From the NCBI GenBank assembly GCA_011033025.1, contig WFMF01000057.1, positions 372,001 to 436,000 of the forward strand: a DNA stretch of 64,000 bases. Direction: 5' to 3'. Positions 35,380 through 48,828 of this stretch are shown here, piece after piece. The position numbers and the translations under genes were made by a program. Each line of letters starts with the position of its first letter. Position 1 is the first letter of the stretch. The notes under the pieces were generated by a model that was not told the DNA's origin, made no database searches, and was given only the letters and a program-made list of their open reading frames with translations. The stretch is from Beroe forskalii (Eukaryota > Ctenophora > Nuda > Beroida > Beroidae).

Positions 35380-36600
35380 TACTTGATTTAGGCGCTACTC
35401 AGCCTCCAATAGCCTCCATTATTACTCCATTAGCCTCCATATTAAAGCTTTAGCCTCCACGAAAATGTTATATTTCAGTTTCTGTGGAGGCTAATGGAGG
35501 CTAATTCTTCAGTGGAAGCTAGTGGAGGCTAAACCAAAATTTTACCTACATGGAGGCTGAGTGGAGGCTAGCAGAGGTTAATTAGCCTCCACAGTGGAGG
35601 ATATTTTTCGAAAATTAGCCGGAGGCTTATTTTTGAAATTAGCCTCCACTCAGCCTCCATGGATGCTAATGGAGGCTAATTTTGGTCATATTCCTGTGGT
35701 ACCATTTTGCCGAAAACACCTTATCTGATGAACTGGTTAAAGATAAGTAGATAGTAGATACATGAACCAAAATTTCACCCATTTTAGCCTCCATGGAGGC
35801 TGAGTGGAGGCTTAGTGGAGGCTTCAGGCTATCTTTCGAAAATTAGGGCCTATTGCAACCATAAGACTAATTTTGGAAATTAGCCTCCACTCAGCCTCCA
35901 TGGATGCTAATAGAGGCTAATTTTGGTCATATTCCTGTGGTATCATTTTGCCAAAGACACCTTATCTGGTGAACTGGTTAATTAAGACAAGTAGATAGTA
36001 GCAGGCCCGTAGACAGAGGGGGGGCTAGGGGGGCTGCAGCCCCCCTCGGAAGAAAAGGTACCATTTCAAAAAAATAGTTAGAATAAAAGTTTTGTGACTG
36101 ATAATCATAATTTTATACTTTGGCTTGGTTAAATAGTGGCAGTTTGATCTTATTCTGACTGTTATAGCTCGTTTATATTTGAGTATATACTTTTTCGATG
36201 CTCTAATTTTGACAAATATTGTCCTATACATTTCCTGTACATTTCTTAATTGTAAAAATCATCATGCAGCACCCTAATTTCCCTAAATTTTCAGGGGCCT
36301 CCGCCCCCACCCCTGGCAGGGGCTCGCCCCTGGACCCCGCTGGGAGCTGCGCCCTCAGACCCCTGCCCAGCTTGCTCGCAGCGCGAGGGCCCCTCCCGGA
36401 AAAAATTCCTGGCTACGGGCCTGGATAGTAGATACATGGGCCAAAATTTTACCCATTTTAGCCTCCATAGAGGCTGAGTGGAGGCTATTTTTCGAAAATC
36501 AGCCTATTGCTACCATTAGCCTCCATGGAGGCTAACTTTGAAAATTAACCTACACTCAGCCTCCATGGATGCTAATGGAGGCTGATTTTGGTCATAATCG
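35380..36600. repeat. Dispersed TAGCCTCC/GGAGGCTA palindromes
   Basis: Short copies of the same core as the neighbouring minisatellite occur in alternating orientation, separated by AT-rich spacers. A larger unit is repeated three times (near 35640-35760, 35880-36000 and 36540-36660), each ending with GAACTGGT and AGTAGATA. A hAT-type MITE interrupts it at 36002-36423. Confidence 0.75.
36002..36423. mobile_element. 422-bp hAT-type MITE
   Basis: The ends CAGGCCCGTAG and CTACGGGCCTG are inverted. They are flanked by the 8-bp direct repeat GATAGTAG (35994-36001 and 36424-36431). The terminal sequence and duplication size are typical of hAT elements. The interior is GC-rich near both ends, AT-rich in the middle and non-coding. 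Confidence 0.9.
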
Positions 36601-36925
36601 TGTAGTTCCATTTTGCCGAAGACACATTATCTGATGAACTGGTAGTAGATAATAGATACATTGATCCATTCCTGATGATTATAAACATATCTTTTCTTGA
36701 AGTTTGAACCAAAAGGTTCTCGAAAATTTCGAACCCTGGTCCTTTAGGATACCTTTTGGCTTTTTGTAAACAATGCGGTGCTTGCAGAGGGAAGGTCCAG
36801 GCGTGGACACCAGGAAAGCCTCTAAGGGGAAGGTATGAATGAAAATTAAGCATCGGAAATCAATTCAGCTCCCTCAAAAACCATTATGCACACAATTATT
36901 ATTATTATTAACTGTGGACAAAAAA

Positions 36926-37072
36926 CAGAAATAACAAAATTTTTGGGGTATTTTTGGCAAACTTTGGCAAATTTTGGCAAACTATGGCAAACTTTGGCAA
37001 ACACTTTTTTTGGCAAACTCCAAAAAAAGTGGAAGCGTTTGCCAAAGTTTGCCTTACCCCCCTTGATAACTA
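36926..37072. repeat. GGCAAACTTTGGC palindromic element, intact copy
   Basis: Tandem TTTGGCAAAC motifs on the left are matched by GTTTGCCAAAGTTTGCC on the right around an AAAAAAAGTGGAAG core. It is related to the palindrome split by the MULE at 24.5/33.1 kb. Exact ends uncertain. Confidence 0.6.
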
Positions 37073-37079
37073 GACCACC

Positions 37080-40000
37080 ATTTGCTAACTGGACTAGACG
37101 CAATCGTTTACTTATTGCTATCTTTACCTCTTAAGACGGAAAGAAATCGTGCTCACTTTGAATTTTCTGTAGAAAGATTCGACATTTTCTGGAAGTGGAA
37201 AGATTTGAAGTTTTCCCTCCCTCTAAATCATAAGTACTCTGTATTGTATGACGGCTTGATTAACGGTGGACTTGGTATAATTGCGTGCTCATGTAATTTT
37301 CATGAGATCATGTTTTACTTTGATACGTTAGACCAATAGACCTCGAGATTTAGTTATAAAACGAGGTAAGTAGGTGGGTCTGGATTTCTTAAATTGCTCA
37401 ATTTTTCACTTTTCAGGAATTAGAAGTTGCACTGATTTGGTCCTAACCAAATACACAAGTGAAGTACCTATTGAGAAATCAGAGTTAGTTCTTTATCTGC
37501 GAGGGGATGCAAAATTATATCTAGTCACTCGAGGGGGGAGGTTGCCACATTAGTGTCCGGGCTGTGAATTTTTCCTTGGAAATTGCTATCATCTCCCCCT
37601 TGTTAATTAGGCAGTGCATAGTAATATCGCTAATTTCTTTGGTGTAATATCTTCCGAGCACACATCCCTGCTAAGCGAGGGTACCATCCATTTAAACGAT
37701 ATCACAAAACCATCATCAATAGTAGGTTTTTCGTAAATTATGTAAAATATGCCCGAATCATTTGAGCAGTTATACGCCCGTCTGCTACTTCGCAGAGGAA
37801 ATGAATTAATGAATTAATGAATTAATTTGTTTTACTTGAAAATCTTCAATGAATCCTGAAATTCTTGATCATTTGGCCACTGAGCCTAATAAGACAGATG
37901 ACATTCTTGCGTGTAGATTCAAATTTCTGCAAGTCTGCACATCACGTCATGTGAATTAAAAATAGCTAATCTGTGATCGAACGGTTCAAATAATGCCTCA
38001 GTCGTTTATTTTGTGTATCTTTAGAATTAGAAACTGAAAAAAACGCAAAGTGATAACTTATGCAGGTACAATACCACGTGAGTGTCAACATAATAGTCAT
38101 TACTTTATAGTATAACTACTATAATTCCTAGTCCTAGTCTTGACTAGGTTCAAGTTTCGACCTTTCAAGTTTTGACTGTAGCTATAGCGCTGGTTATAAA
38201 CAACGATTAATGGGTCTAAATGTCTCGACAGTGTGCACTGGTATGTTATTGGGGGCCAATTCAGCTCACGCGTTAGCTTGTGCGCAAGTTGACGGCGCAT
38301 ACTTATAATATATACCTGATACTTATATCATATTTGATTATTTTATCGCTGTGATATTTGTAATTTGTAGATGATCGAATTCCCGCGTTTTCACATGATG
38401 CAATGAAAAAGTCCGAAAAAACCACAGATCATAATAAAATTTTCTTTCTTTTCAAAATCCAAGTTCCAAAATAAATTCTGGGACTGGCACGTGCGCCTGC
38501 GCAACTATGGTCACGAAAGGTCTTTGGTCTCATAACGGTATTTTTCGGCATAAATTGCAGATGTTTACAAAATACGAGAAAACCTGTTGGAGTTTCTCTT
38601 TTATTGGATGTATAGTCAATTGGAAGTACGTTCAATTGGACGAATTATACCTTAAAATAAACTGAAATTTCAAAACTTGAACATTTCAAGTCACTTATGG
38701 TTTTCCGGAGTAATTTTATGTTCGTAAGGGTTTGGGGTGCAATTTTCGAATTTCGAAATTTTAACTTTTTACTACCAAATAAGTAAAAATATTGATCAAT
38801 AAATAACAAAAATGAAATAACTCTTAAGCGTCCTTCATATTGCAAAACGCGTGACTTGAAAAAACAGCTGTGTGACTCTTACTTCTTAGTCAAAACTCCC
38901 ACTTCGAAGTGCAATTGTTGCTTGACACGACTCAGTACCTAGTGAATACTTGGAAGACTGTAAGTGACGTTGCGCGACAAAGTTTATTGACACATGGTAA
39001 GACTACCACGTTCTTTTTCATTTCGATTCATATCACGGGTTTTGTAATAACAAAAGTAATAAATAAGTAAGGGTCGCTTTCACTGCCGCAGACTAAGTAC
39101 ACAAAAAAATTCTTAATAAGTTATTACATAGAAAGAATCTGCTCATTCGAGATGTGTAAAAATTTGCTGCGTCAAGAAATTGCTTTGAATAGTTCTCCGT
39201 ACACCATTATCTCTTTATTGCGCACCTTTTTCAATTCATTAGTGAACATAGTTCAATTCTGAATTGTTCACATTGGTCTAGACGAGTCAGTAAAGCGTTT
39301 TAACTTTATGTAGGAGAACTTTTCTTAATTCTAACAGTTCAGCTGGAGCCTGAAAGTGAAACCATTCTATATTGCATGAATTTGTGATCGGTCAAAGATA
39401 TGCCAATGCAAAAGACATTAATGAGAAAATTCTTCATTTAGTCGTTTACCAAGGGCACGCGAAACTCAGTTTAACGTGCAATTGCATGGTTTGAGTATTA
39501 TTTATCTATTTTTTACGGTACCTGATCCTATTCAAACCATTTAATACCCAGACGCGATTCCATTCATGTCAAATAAGCAAATACTACTGTTTATCAAAAT
39601 GATTCATTATTATTAACTCTATTCTAAATCCAGCGCAATAAGGTGTGTCTGGGAGTCAAAGACACAAACTCATGCCCGAAAAGCGTGATTTAGTGCCACT
39701 TACCACGAATTACGTAGAATTCATAATTCATCTGCACGGATGATTTCATGTTAAGTTTGAGCGAGGTAACGCACATATGTGCTTAAGACCATTGGCTGAA
39801 AACACGCGTTAACGCAATAAGGTGTCCAGTATTTAAACATGTCAAGTTTTGATTAGTTTTATTTTTGCGAGGATTTGAGTGGCTGAGATAATGCACGTTG
39901 CAGGTGTTGACCACTTGACCCGGCAAGCCGATGCCCAATCAAACCCTGCATCTCCTTTCACGCCCTTCTAGAATAAAAATCATGCGCCCAACACTGTACG

Positions 40001-42700
40001 TTCAAACATCGCAGAACCCCTTCACATATAATATCGAAATTTCTGGGAACCGACTTGAATTATAATTTTCAATCAGAAAATCTGGTGATTCTATTAAATT
40101 TGAGCTTCGCATTATGTGTTGGTAAATCGATTTTATTACAAATCTTTGCAGGTTGGCGAGTAAGGTGACGCGGTGCAATAATCGTATAAATAATTCTGCG
40201 GGAGCAAGATTTGCGTTTTCTGTTGATAAGTTTTAGAAATGTAGCATCAAAATTTCGGCGGCTTTGTTTTGTCTATCTGATGAAACTGCTTGAATTATTG
40301 AATTGGGCCTGAGCTCGGAATGGGTTGTCGCTTATCATCAGCTGTTTTTTCAAAAATAAATTTTAGGTTATTATAATACTACAATGACGTGATCGTCGAC
40401 TCCTGTGCTGTTCCTAATTACCGCGCGGGGGGGATTGTCAATTTTCAAGGAAAAATTAACATCCTTGCCTAACCTACTTTGAAAATATTGAACCCCATCC
40501 AACACAATTTTCACTCTAAGTTCGTTTTGCTTGACTTCTTGATGCTGGAATTTTGAATTTGGTTTAGTAGGATTATCCCAAATCATTGTTTCTCACATTA
40601 TTTCATTGATTGCCCAAATACAAATAAAGAGTTAATCTGGCGTCGCATCATGAATCCCGGCTCACTCACCTATTTGGCAGCCACCTTCTTACATGAATCC
40701 CCACCCCATAACGCTTATTTTAACTGCAGAGTGCAGAGTGACTTCCGCCACTTCAGGAGTAAGGAATTTGGGAGGTGTTGCTACCTAACCACATAACCAC
40801 ATAGAGCTGAGGATTGATGAAGCGCACTATGTACAATATGATTTCGGATGCATCCTATAAAAGTATTAATATCTTATTCTCCGCGCAACAACCAGACCTG
40901 ATTCAGTTTATTGTGAAACTATAAATTGGTTTTAAGAGTACGACGTAATTTTCGAAGTTTTGAATAGCAAATTGCTGGATGTTGAGCCGCCTATTTTTCG
41001 CGCGCGCGGCTCATACACTCATACTACCGCGTTGGTGCCTGGTGGTAATGACTAATGGACTACAGAGTCGTGTAAAATTTACTGCAATTACTATATTACA
41101 ATTGACTAAGCAAACAATTGAGTAATTGACTATAAAAACATCTATTATAAGTTAAATGGCGCATAAACGATCCCAAGTGTTGCTCAAATCTTATTCTTAC
41201 TGCGTATTATTATGGTTATCATTGAAGGCGCAAGTCTTAGCACTGAAGATGTTCTGAGTGTACTCTGCTATTTTAACAATCAGCTCGACCCTCGTGTGTC
41301 TCATTAAAGTGTTTCAAAACCCCGCATGTGACATAGTGACATAGTATAAGTTTGATTTCCCGAATAATTTAGGCGATAAGACATTTAGACGTTCGGTTTC
41401 CGTTTAGATTTCCAAAAGCAAAATCCATAAATGGGAAAATTGAGAACCACTAAATTGCGATCAGAATTTCACTAATTTGAAATACCCTTTATTCGGCTTA
41501 ACTCATTAGATACTCATAAGTCATATATTTATCATCTCAAAGCTAGTACTGGAATTCACTTCTGGAATTTGCCGCGTGTCCGTATAAATTGGACAGGTTG
41601 GCAATGGCCAAGGTTCCCTGATAGCCTTCGTTTTTCTTGATATTTTCTTGACAAGTTCAAATTAAATTGTATACAGATGCATAAAAAACGTTATTCTCGT
41701 GTAAATTCATTTTATATTGAAGATTTATATTCGACTCATTATACTTGACAATTAAAAGTTAACGGGTTGTTTCCTCAATTCACTATAAATCAGACATTAT
41801 GATTTATGGATATTTAGTTTAGAACATTTAGTTCAATTTCCTGGGAGTTATGAGTTACGATTCTCTCACTTGCTTTCTTATGTAATTGATGTCTCCAGAG
41901 TTCTATAGTATACTGGGAGTGTCTATTAAACCGCTTCATTATTTATGAATCATCATATGCATATTTGATAGTTTTAAATATTGCATTTTGATTTGTTGAA
42001 AAGCCCTTGAAATTACTAGTTCAAATTACTAGTTTCTGATAAAAGGAAACCCCTACCATATACTGTCTATCACCACTCCTTTTGCTGAACTTTTCCTCAT
42101 TTAGATGACAATAAATCTATCGGCTCATGGGTATTGGGCGGGGTTACATGTAGTATGTACCTATGCATAGTGACAGATCATCCACTTTGATTCGTGAAGT
42201 TGTGGTCGATAACACAATAATATATGGTGAGGTTCCGCAGATAGTAATGCTTTTAGTAGATACTTCGCCAAGGCCCGCGGATCCGTATTTAACAGATTTA
42301 TTAAATTTAATTTTTAGAAATTATAAAATAAATAACCTACCTGATAATAATGAAAAGAAACCCATTTTACTCTTCCTACTACAAATAAATATTATGCTCA
42401 AAATTTCAAGTTGCGATGATGACATCAACGCGACAACACATGGGATTGTAAACAATCTATTAAACTAAATGGTTTAAATGGTCGAAAAACAAGATTCATA
42501 AATTGAGGAAGTAAACTTTTATTATTTTTCACTATATAAGGTTTTGTCATAGATTTAATTTCATCATAACCTACTTATTCACAACAGGGATGATTTAATA
42601 AACTCGACTATGATATGTCTGATTTTAATGTTTGACTTTAATTTGAAATCAAACATAGAAGTGAAACTCAAAAATCAATGATTTTTACGTTGACCATACT
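37080..42700. other. No recognised gene
   Basis: 5.6 kb of AT-rich sequence with no convincing exons, RNA genes or element ends on either strand. The longest open frame (42163-42468, 101 codons) has no recognisable motif. Confidence 0.45.
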
Positions 42701-42721
42701 TATAGATAAACTAGCAGGCCC

Positions 42722-45700
42722 TAGTCTGGTAAGTTATGCACATTTGTCTGCAAAAATTGTTAGAGTTCTATGGACACTTGTTATACCTTCCTTAGACCAT
42801 TTTGAACGAAAAAAGCCAGGGAGACAACTTTTTCAGATGGGGCTTGCCCCATTTTTGGGCCACGCCCTTTTTCCACTCATCGCATGATCTGAAATTCCAT
42901 ATCTTGGCTTAGGAAGGTCGTACAGACTTCGTTCATAGCTCAAACGAATCGCAATCATCATGTTTATATATGACTTGTTAATAAACATATGCTGTAAAAT
43001 GCTCAGGAAATGAGTTATGGGCCAAAAACCCATTTTTTGGGCACTCGGGCCTCATAATTTCGGCGATTATCATGTTTCGGCTTAGGAAGGTCGTACAGAC
43101 TTCGTTCATAGCTCAAACGAATCGCAATCATCATGTTTATATACAACTTGTTAATAAACATATGCTCTAAAATGCTCAGGAAATGAGTTATGGGCCAAAA
43201 ACCCATTTTTTGGGCACTTGCGACTCATAATTTGGCAATTATTATATTTCGGCTTAGGAAGGTCGTACAGACTTCGTTCAATCGTTCATAGCTCAAACGA
43301 ATCGCATTCGCGTGTTTATACACTACTTTCTAATGAACATATGCTCTTAAATGCTCAGGAAATGAGTTATGGGCCAAAAACCCACTTTTTGGGCACTCAC
43401 GACTCATAATTTGGGCAATTAGCATTAAGCATATTTCGGCATAGTAAGGTCGTACAGACTTCATTCATAGCTCAAACGAATCGCAATCATCGTGTTTATA
43501 CACGACTTGCTAATGAACATATGCTCTAAAATGCTCAGCAATTGAGTAAGAGGCCAAGAACCCACAACTGAGGTCCTCACAACTGATAATTCAGTGTACA
43601 ACTGAAATTGTACAAGAGAGTTGTCAGAAAAGTGAAAACACATTGTGTACCATCTTGAATCCAAAAACCTGTTAACTGAGAAAAACAATGTTTCAGATCA
43701 TACTGGAGCTGTATATGAATCAAATGATGAATCACTTTTATGATTTATTAGACACAGATTCTATCTACATGGACTATGGAAAAGCTTTAAATAATGGTTG
43801 ACTAAATGTCTTGGAAAATGGAACTTCTTTTCTCGCTCTAAGAGATGGGTTTCACAACAAGTTTATTGGATGGATCATTGGATCCAGTCGTTTTGCACTG
43901 ATTAAGATCAAGTGGTGGTTTTGAATGGTGTACACTATGAAGTTATCAAGGTTTTGAACGGTGTTCATCAAAGAATCATACAAAGACCAGTGGCCACTCC
44001 TCTTCATATTGTTGATGAATGACCTAGAACAATTAGTGGCTTCATCAGCTAAGGTGAGCCCTTTTGCTGATTGATACTTGAATTTCTAAACAAAATGGCG
44101 AATGCCTGCCTTGAAGACTGCATGCTGCTTCAAGATGATCTGTGCAGGATGCTATGATGGTCACAAAGAAATAACTTGCTATGTGAAAGCTCTAATTTTG
44201 AACTCGGTTGTTGCTGAAACCTAGTGCTACGAAATTTCCGATGAAGTTCTTCTTGGCCAGTCGAACACCTCAGAGATCTCGGAGTTCTTGTATAAAAGTA
44301 TAAAGTGATCTCAGTTGGTCTTGGCACATTGGGAATACAGTGTCAAAAGCTAGAAGTTCTTTGTCCAAGGTGTTCAATGTATTTAAAACTCGTGACATGA
44401 ATAATAATGTTGACTCTCTAAAAAGCTAAAAGTCGCTAGTGACGAACATTCTACATTGCCCACTGTGGAACCCATGCCATGCAAAGATACTGAAATCCAG
44501 CTCTTAGAGGGGGAACAGAGAACATTCACTGGTTGCATACGGGGTCTACAGCATGATCACAACTATTGGGAACGACTTGCTCAACTGAACCTCATGTAAC
44601 TGCAACACTGGCGGTACCCTATGTAATTTTGATGATGTGGATTGTGGAAGATCCTCCACAAAGTTGTTTCAAACTGTTGTGACAATGACCTTCACAACAA
44701 CATCAAGACCAGGTTCTGTAGCTATCATTCCTCCACTGTTGAAGTCACGCTCTCCAGCAAGATGTATAAAAGATCTTTTTCAGTCCAAGGGCCAAATTTC
44801 CCAAATTTGTAAGAATTACAAAAATGTTTGAATCGTTATAGAAATTGCATTTTTGCTTGGATACCTGCAACCAAGCAACCGTCTAGTCTGTGGATACAGC
44901 TGCAGCTATTCGAACTCAGACTAAACTACACAACATCAACCTTGAGGTGGTCGAACATCTGATGGCCCTTCTGACTGACGGATAAACTTCATCAAGTTAC
45001 CAGTGACTCAGTAAATGCACTGTGAGAATATGGCAAACTTGATATTTTATTAACAATATGGAAAAATAGAACTGAACTCTGATGTTGGTCAAGTGGGAAG
45101 TTTAGTTGGAGCAGATCGATAATCGGGTCCATTAGATGGACCCCAAAAATGGGGTCTGGCCCATATAACTCATTCTTTGAGCATTTTGCCATTTAAGAGC
45201 ATGATAGGTATGTTCATTGAAACTTATATAAACATTATGATGAATGCAGTTAGTTTGAGCTGTCCTGAAAATGATATTTGATTGACCAAATTAAAAGTCG
45301 TGAAGTCGTGAGAGCCCAAAAATATTGTTTTGCCCATAACCCATTCCCTGAGCATTTTAAAGCATACCTAATGCATATTTTAACCATGTTTATAAACAAG
45401 TCACATGAAAACATGATGGCTGTGTTTCGTTTGAACTATGAACTAAGTCTCTGCAACCTTCCTGGGCCATGATATGATAATTGACCAAATTTAATGAGTC
45501 ACGAGAGCCTAAAAATGTGTTTTTGGCCCATAACTCATTTCCTGGGCATTTTAGAGCATATGTTCGTGTATAAACACGACGAATGCGATTCGTTTGAGCT
45601 ATGAACGAAGTCTGTACGACCTTCCTAAGCCGAAATATAATATTATAATAATTGCCAAATTATGAGTCGCGAGTGCCCAAAAAATGGGTTTTTGGCCCAT

Positions 45701-46187
45701 AACTCATTTCCTGAGCATTTTAGAGCATATGTTCATTAGAAAGTAGTGTATAAACACGACGAATGCGATTCGTTTGAGCTATAAACGAAGTCTGTACGAC
45801 CTTCCTAGGCCGAATTATGATAATCGCCCAAATTATGAGGCGCGAGTGCCCAAAAATGGGTTTTTGGCCCATAACTCATTTCCTGAGCATTTTAGAGCAT
45901 ATGTTTATTAACAAGTCGTATATAAACATGATGATTGCGATTCGTTTGAGCTATGAACGAAGTCTGTACGACCTTCCTAAGCCAAGATATGGAATTTCAG
46001 ATCGTGCGATCACTGGAAAAAGGGCGTGGCCCAAAAATGGGGCGAGCCCCATCTGAAAAAGTTGTCTCCCGGGCTTTTTTCGTTCTAAATGGTCTAAGGA
46101 AGGTATAGCAAGTGCCCATAGAACTCTAACAATTTTTGCAGATTTCATCCAATATATGTGCATAACTTACCAGACTACCCGTTCGGC
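42722..46187. mobile_element. 3.5-kb foldback-type element with tandem-repeat arms
   Basis: The left arm begins TAGTCTGGTAAGTTATGCAC and the right arm ends with its reverse complement at about 46187. The outer 230 bp of each arm are closely inverted, including GACAACTTTTTCAGATGGGG. Each arm then holds four or five tandem units of about 175-185 bp (42905-43590 and 45180-45980) containing CGTACAGACTTCGTTCATAG. The centre holds a decayed LINE. No target duplication could be fixed. Confidence 0.72.
43690..44920 (+). pseudogene. Decayed LINE reverse transcriptase
   Basis: Fragments in several frames resemble a non-LTR reverse transcriptase. IYMDYGKALNNG (about 43755-43800) parallels the DYSKAFD motif. 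PLLFILLMNDLEQLV (about 43990-44040), followed by PFAD, parallels PLLFLLYINDL and FADD. RTFTGCIRGLQHD (about 44520-44570) and RLAQLNLM parallel the C-terminal segment. Frame breaks and stops are many, so the copy is old. The clade (CR1, Jockey or similar) is not resolved. Confidence 0.65.
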
Positions 46188-46379
46188 GCTGCTACGCAGC
46201 ATCACACTGTCAAATTTCAGACCTACGCAGTTCAAATTAATGAAAAAACTATTTAACGCATCGAGAAATCCGAATCAGAACCAAAATTATTCAGGGAAAT
46301 AGCGTAACATAACCAACAAAGCAAGAAATTGAATTAACACTCTATACATGTTACCATAGCAACGCAAGCACATTCCCCA

Positions 46380-46620
46380 CTATCTGCACGTGCATGCCGA
46401 CACAAACCCATACACACATCGACACAGTGCCCATACACACCGATTTATCATTCTAATCTATGATGCCGACACAATGGTCCATACACACGCCGACACAAAA
46501 TCCACACACACGCCGACACAGTGTCCATACACACGGTTTTCCCATTGTAATCTATGATGCCGACACAATAATCCACACACACGCCGACACAAAATCCATA
46601 CACACTTACCAAATTATAAT
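46380..46620. repeat. ACACACGCCGACACAAAATCC minisatellite-like block
   Basis: Irregular tandem copies of CCATACACACGCCGACACA within two larger repeats that share AATCTATGATGCCGACACAA. Confidence 0.75.
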
Positions 46621-46699
46621 TAAAGATAGATTTCTAAGTTCCCTCCGTCATCATAAGCCGAGAGCCCTGCCCACAGGCTTCATTTTGTATAACACGTGA

Positions 46700-48430
46700 G
46701 CTATCTGCTATTGGACTTCAAGTTCATGACCACGTGAACAGTTAAAGGGATAATAAATAAGTATCTTATGATAACCCACGAAGACAAAGTTTCGAGTTTT
46801 GAAGACCTACATTTAGTCGACATTAAGACGTTGTTTTTTGTTGCTTACTAAGTTCTACCGTGATACGTGTGTGTGTGAAAATACGTGTATTTTCAGTAAC
46901 AGTCCGGAACACTAACAAAGCACTCTCCCGCTAAGCGATTTGGAAATTATGAATACCAACCGACACAAAATTTACTCTGAAATCGTCGTATTGTGTTCGT
47001 TTTGCATGATTTCTCGATACTTCACCCATTGAAACCCACGGTAGGCCAGGAAACTATTGAGGAGACTAGGAGAGTCCTTGGGGACCCGCAAGATCAACAA
47101 GATGGAGTTATTATATCGAGGATCAATTGTCAAACTTACGGGTGCCAAGCCCAAACAGTAATGCCGAGACTTCCTTTATCGGGTCCCAAATATCAGGCAA
47201 ACATCATTATTATAGACTTATGCAAAGTTCATCCCCTGAACTAGAAATGGGATGGGAGGGAATAGCACTAGCTATAACCAACTATGGTATATATGAGATT
47301 TGCAAGCCCCTTCTCACTGGACATTTATGAGAATGGAGAAAGTGGAAGAACCGATTTACAACATTTGACGCATAAACGCTGCAAGAGAGTGCGGGGTATA
47401 TAATATGGCTCGTGTTGTAAACTTACATAGGAGGCGCATTTATACAATATTATTATTTGATGCAGCACTCCCAAAATTCGGGATGGTTATGTGATTCTCT
47501 ACCACTGTGGAGTATCGAAATCTCACATTGCTTTCGTTATCGATGAAGGAGTAGATAACCATCATCCACAAACATATTTGATGCAAATTTTTGATTATAT
47601 CCAAATAAATTATTGAGCATTGAAGACACATAAGCTTCTTAAGCTTAGCTAAAAGAAAAACTAAAGCTTTTTGGTAACGTTAAAGTGTTGATGAACATAA
47701 CTTTGAATCAATATAATTATGCTTGTATTGGTAATAATTTGAGCGCCATTAATTGTCACGCAATTTAATCAAGCAGCTAATAGGCCATTAAAACCATGCC
47801 TGGAGTATCACTTTAAAATCACTTCCCCTTGTCCCATTGACAATGCTAAATTACTGAATTAGTTTCATAATTGCGCCATTTAACGATATAACGGCCTGGG
47901 CGGAGATTTTGCTTTGAGTGTCGCGTGTCATAGAGGCATTGCTTCCCTAAAAGTTCGATCCCAATTATACCAACAAATCTAGTAATTTACCAAGTAATTT
48001 ACCAAGTTGTTCGATTTAAGATTTCATTTGATGCGGTCGATCTGAACACTTTGATTGTATATTGTTCGACGATACTATTTTCGATACTATTAATAATGCT
48101 CCTCAGCTTTCTGGTTATCATACAAACCTTCAGACTATCTCTGTGGGCAAATTCTTTTTTTTTCTACCCTTTATCAACCTTTTAGGGAAATTTCATAGTT
48201 CATACATTAATTTCAGGCATTTTTATGGTGACATTTTAACTTTGGTTTTTTATTTAGATTTGAGGTAAACTTTTATTTGAACTCTTGCCAACCTCTACAT
48301 TCTTAAAGGGTTTCGTCTCGAACCTCTTTTTGCGGTCAGACATTACGTAGGATTTACAATTAAGTACAATCTGTAATTGGACTGAAACTATATTTCTATT
48401 TCTATTTTTGCAAGCTGTTCCTTTATTGCC
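46700..48430. other. No recognised gene
   Basis: An open stretch at 46993-47244 (83 codons) has balanced composition but no recognisable domain or splice context. The rest is AT-rich. Confidence 0.4.
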
Positions 48431-48440
48431 TAATCGGGTC

Positions 48441-48591
48441 CATATTGGTTTAGACCCTTGCGCTATACGGGTTGTGGGTCTAAACCGGGTACATATCCAC
48501 CGGCCACGTCCTCAGGAAGTAACCCAAAATGAAAAACTGGACCTAAACTGGACCTAAACTGGACCTGATAGGCACAGCCCACGGGTCTATG
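48441..48591 (-). repeat. Short dispersed repeat, copy 2
   Basis: Reverse-oriented relative of 3399-3497, with three tandem CTGGACCTAAA units inserted. It lies just upstream of the GPCR gene. Confidence 0.55.
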
Positions 48592-48828
48592 TATTTTCTA
48601 ACTTTCGGCAGCTTTCCGCACAAAATTAAGATTCGTCTTATCGCAAGTCCTTTCATATTTTACAGTAACATTGGTTTTTTTGATTAACTATTTTGTGAAA
48701 AAATTCTGGGACCTCCAAAAAGTGCAAAATATTTGATCACCCTTTGGAATGGAATTCTAAGGTCTGTTGAAAAGATTTTTGTTTTCGTCTATTGTTTTAC
48801 TTATTTCACCATTCAATATAGGGTCACT

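Noticed and set aside
42163-42468. 101-codon open frame
   Set aside because: AT-rich composition, no recognised motif, no splice signals and no neighbours to support a gene.
46993-47244. 83-codon open frame with balanced composition
   Set aside because: No recognisable domain and no consistent splice partners.
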